NCBI RefSeq assembly: GCF_036014195.1
Contig: NZ_CP107918.1
Location: forward strand, 744,001 to 808,000
DNA length: 64,000 bases
Origin: Streptomyces sp. NBC_00442
GTDB taxonomy: Bacteria; Actinomycetota; Actinomycetes; Streptomycetales; Streptomycetaceae
Direction: 5' to 3'
This document shows, one piece after another, positions 61,967 through 64,000 of the stretch (position 1 is the first letter of the stretch; the number at the start of each line of letters is the position of its first letter). The notes beneath the pieces were generated by a model that was not told the origin of the DNA, ran no database searches, and worked only from the letters and a program-made list of their open reading frames with translations. Position numbers and translations under genes: made by a program.

Positions 61967-63208
61967 GTGAAGCTCCGCGCCCATCGGATACGGACCGGCG
62001 AGGTCCACCACTCGGCTCCCGGAACGCTCGCACGCCCCGGCCGTGACCGCGTCGCGGGGCGCGGGACGCGGGAGCCCGTGCCGGGGTACGGGGTGGGGGC
62101 CGGCCGGGCCGGCGGCGGCCCGCGGCGGGGGCTGCCGCGGATCAGGGCCGGGCTCGCCGCCGTCGGCGCCGCCCTTCTCCTGCTCGCCGCACCCGCCGCT
62201 CCCTCCGCCCACGCCGACGCTCCCGCGCCCCCGGTCCTGGCCGACGGGTTCGGCCTGACCCAGGTCGGCGCCGCCACCGGGAGCGCGACCAACTTCGTCA
62301 TCACGGTCAGGACGGCCGAGGTCGCGCGGGAACACCACATCCGGATCCTGCTGCCCGCCGGCTACGCCGACGCGCCCGCCAAGCGCTATCCCGTCTTCTA
62401 CTTCCTGCACGGTGCCTCCGACGACCCGGCCAATCCCTCGGTGGCCTATCCCGCCCTCACCCGATCCACCTCGATGATCACGGTCATCCCGGACGGCGGC
62501 CCCAGGGGCTGGTACACCAACTGGCTCGACCAGAACACCGCCGCCGGGGCGCAGAACTGGGAGAACTTCCACATCGGCCAGGTGATCCCGTTCATCGACG
62601 CCAACCTGCGCACCCTGGCGACCAAGCGGGCGCGGGCCGTGGGCGGGCTCTCCATGGGCGGCTTCGGCGCCCTGCACTACGCCCAGCGGCATCCGGACCT
62701 GTTCGGCCAGGTCGCCACGTTCTCCGGGGCCGACGACCTGTCGGTGGACCACATGGTGATGCGTGGCGCCGTGGTCGCCACCCTGACCAACGCCGGCGCC
62801 CCGCTGTGCGGCAACACCGCGGACGCCACCTGTTCCCTCGACTTCGGCCCCACGGTGTCGAGCGACGCCGTCTTCGGCACGCCGTACCCGGTGCTGGGCG
62901 CCGACTGGCGCTGGAACGAGGCGGATCCCTGCGCGCACATGGCGGCGCTGGCCGGGACGGGCATCGCGATCTACACCGGCGACGGCGGGGGCGACCCCTC
63001 CGGCATGGAGTTCTGGGTCGAGTCGGCGGCCCGGCACGCCAAGGACCGCCTGGACGCCCTCGCCCTGCCGTACCACTACGTGGACTACGGCAACGGATCC
63101 ACCTGGGGCGCCGACTGCCACGGCGGACACGAGAGCGGTTGCTGGGCCCAGGACCTCGTGGACTACGTGCCCCGTCTCGAAGCGGCGTTCGCCGGTGCCG
63201 CCCACTGA
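61967..63208 (+). CDS. Secreted alpha/beta-hydrolase esterase (Ag85/esterase-D type)
   Basis: 413 aa. GTG 61967 has GGGGGAGG upstream. Long N-terminus with arginine-rich start then a hydrophobic core (AAVGAALLLLAAPAAPSAHA). HIRILLPAGY, YPVFYFLHGASDD (oxyanion), GGLSMGGFGALHYA (nucleophile Ser in GLSMGG) and WGADCHGGHESGC (His region) define the family. Many such proteins are esterases or mycolyl-transferase-like; Streptomyces has no mycolates, so an extracellular esterase is likely. Cysteine pairs (C-x-G-N-T-A-D-A-T-C) suggest disulfides. Confidence 0.85.
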   Translation: MKLRAHRIRTGEVHHSAPGTLARPGRDRVAGRGTREPVPGYGVGAGRAGGGPRRGLPRIRAGLAAVGAALLLLAAPAAPSAHADAPAPPVLADGFGLTQVGAATGSATNFVITVRTAEVAREHHIRILLPAGYADAPAKRYPVFYFLHGASDDPANPSVAYPALTRSTSMITVIPDGGPRGWYTNWLDQNTAAGAQNWENFHIGQVIPFIDANLRTLATKRARAVGGLSMGGFGALHYAQRHPDLFGQVATFSGADDLSVDHMVMRGAVVATLTNAGAPLCGNTADATCSLDFGPTVSSDAVFGTPYPVLGADWRWNEADPCAHMAALAGTGIAIYTGDGGGDPSGMEFWVESAARHAKDRLDALALPYHYVDYGNGSTWGADCHGGHESGCWAQDLVDYVPRLEAAFAGAAH

Positions 63209-63232
63209 CGGGAGGCGCGGCCCGCGGGCGTA

Positions 63233-63260
63233 TTGAGCAGTGATGGTGAGACAGCAATAC
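63233..63260 (+). promoter_or_regulatory. Possible promoter of the MerR-type gene
   Basis: TTGAGC (63233-63238) and CAATAC (63255-63260) are 16 bp apart. A short inverted repeat GCAA-TACTG-TTGC overlaps the -10 region, as MerR-type sites often do. Weak match. Confidence 0.35.
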
Positions 63261-63282
63261 TGTTGCACCGGAACGGCCGCGC

Positions 63283-63312
63283 ACATGTGGGCCGGAAACA
63301 TGTGGGCCGGGA
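63283..63312. repeat. 15-bp direct repeat upstream of the MerR-type gene
   Basis: ACATGTGGGCCGGAA (63283-63297) and ACATGTGGGCCGGGA (63298-63312), adjacent, 24 bp before the ATG. The mRNA leader or an operator. Confidence 0.8.
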
Positions 63313-63336
63313 ACACCGGGGAAACGAGGCACTTCC

Positions 63337-64000
63337 ATGGCGACGGAGACCGAGGAGCCGACACTCACGGTCGACGAGCTGGCCGCGCGGGCCGGTGTCA
63401 CCGTGCGCACCATCCGCTTCTACGGCACCCGCGGGCTGCTGCCGCCGCCCGTGATCGGGCCGCGCCGGGTCGGGCACTACGGGCCCGCCCATCTGTCCCG
63501 GCTCGCGCTGATCGAGGAGTTGCAGCACCACGGGATGACGCTGGCCGCGATCGAGCGCTACCTGCAGCAGTTGCCGGCCGACCTGAGCGCCCACGACCTG
63601 GCGATCCACCGGGCGGTGGTCGCCTCCTGGGCTCCCGACACGGCGGACGACGCGAGCCTGGCCGACCTGGAGCGGCGAGCCGGGCGACCGCTGTCCGCCA
63701 CCGACATCGACCGGCTCACCGCGATGAACGTCCTGGAACGGATCGCGGGGTGCACCGACACCTTCCGCGTCGACCCGGGACTGCTCGCGCTGGGTGTACA
63801 GCTCCTGGACGTGCCCATCGCGCACGAGACGATCCTGGCGGCCCGCACGGTGCTGATGGAGCACACCCGCTCGGCCGCCCACGAGCTGACCCGGCTCTTC
63901 CGTGACGAGGTGTGGAACCCCTACCGGGAACGGGAGTCGGACCCCGACCACGTCGAGGCCATGAAATCGCTCTCCGCCCACATGCAGCCGATGGTGCTCC
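63337..64000 (+). CDS. MerR-family transcriptional regulator (3' end outside window)
   Basis: At least 221 aa. ATG 63337; the frame is open to the window edge. HTH_MerR: TVDELAARAGVTVRTIRFYGTRGLLPPP, then GHYGPAHLSRLALIEELQHHGMTLAAIERYL (wing and helix; in two pieces). The C-terminal effector part includes VLERIAGCTDTFRVD and DEVWNPYRERESDPDHVEAMKS, without Cys-rich metal ligands, so an organic signal is likely. It may act through the direct repeat and promoter-like region upstream. Confidence 0.85.
   Translation, partial: MATETEEPTLTVDELAARAGVTVRTIRFYGTRGLLPPPVIGPRRVGHYGPAHLSRLALIEELQHHGMTLAAIERYLQQLPADLSAHDLAIHRAVVASWAPDTADDASLADLERRAGRPLSATDIDRLTAMNVLERIAGCTDTFRVDPGLLALGVQLLDVPIAHETILAARTVLMEHTRSAAHELTRLFRDEVWNPYRERESDPDHVEAMKSLSAHMQPMVL

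Overview
The window is chromosomal DNA from a high-GC actinobacterium, almost certainly Streptomyces. The evidence is the very strong G/C third-position bias, many GTG starts, GTGA/ATGA-coupled operons, long GC-rich hairpin terminators, and the families present: nar operon, hopanoid operon, SCO6745-type protein, Ser/Thr-kinase-type ATPase without kinase, PPOX/F420-type protein and many secreted hydrolases. From memory, the order of the hopanoid block, idi, SCO6745-like gene and ABC-F gene resembles the SCO67xx region of S. coelicolor. I see no rRNA, tRNA, CRISPR array, IS element or prophage.

Layout. (1) 1-277: end-truncated membrane protein. (2) 483-7930: a cupin/zinc-ribbon gene divergent from narGHJI, the four genes of respiratory nitrate reductase. 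(3) 7961-13157: an NmrA-like pseudogene, a MarR regulator with a perfect operator-like palindrome, a small zinc-ribbon protein, a ClC channel, a DCC-family protein that has lost one cysteine, and a TsaD paralogue standing alone behind a TTGC-N9-GCAA element. (4) 13230-21599: MBL-fold hydrolase, PPOX-class oxidoreductase, GNAT, epimerase, SGNH hydrolase, an erythromycin-esterase-like gene broken by an in-frame amber codon, a secreted S53 peptidase and a tyrosine phosphatase.

(5) 21633-34218 (minus strand): the hopanoid region, transcribed hpnC-hpnD-(46-aa ORF)-hpnE-polyprenyl synthase-shc-hpnG-hpnH, then a strong hairpin, dxs and the C35 side-chain aminotransferase, followed by an XRE/cupin regulator and a 56-aa membrane protein behind a twin palindrome. 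Squalene is made from FPP by HpnC/D/E, cyclised by Shc, and extended by HpnH/HpnG/aminotransferase; dxs and (at 43085) idi supply C5 units. (6) 34621-41580 (minus): a tightly coupled seven-gene operon with a DUF5941/CDP-alcohol phosphotransferase fusion, a sugar-nucleotidyltransferase-type enzyme, a glycerol-1-phosphate-dehydrogenase-like enzyme, a second CDP-alcohol phosphotransferase, a GT2 glycosyltransferase and a two-component polysaccharide ABC exporter. It reads as a dedicated pathway for an exported polyol-phosphate-containing cell-surface molecule, and is the best candidate here for an undescribed system.

(7) 41991-53164: CDF metal efflux, idi, anti-sigma-type ATPase, DUF308 membrane protein, enoyl-CoA hydratase, two adjacent DJ-1/PfpI-type genes (one fused to AraC), SCO6745-like protein, Tex and an ABC-F ATPase; the last two converge on a 19-bp perfect hairpin next to an 18-bp tandem repeat. 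(8) 53434-64000: thioesterase II, secreted Xaa-Pro dipeptidyl-peptidase, secreted M1 aminopeptidase, a LacI regulator with several GAGAGCGCTCTC sites nearby, an MpaB-like oxygenase, a secreted sphingomyelinase-like phosphodiesterase, a secreted Ag85-type esterase and a MerR-type regulator cut by the window end.
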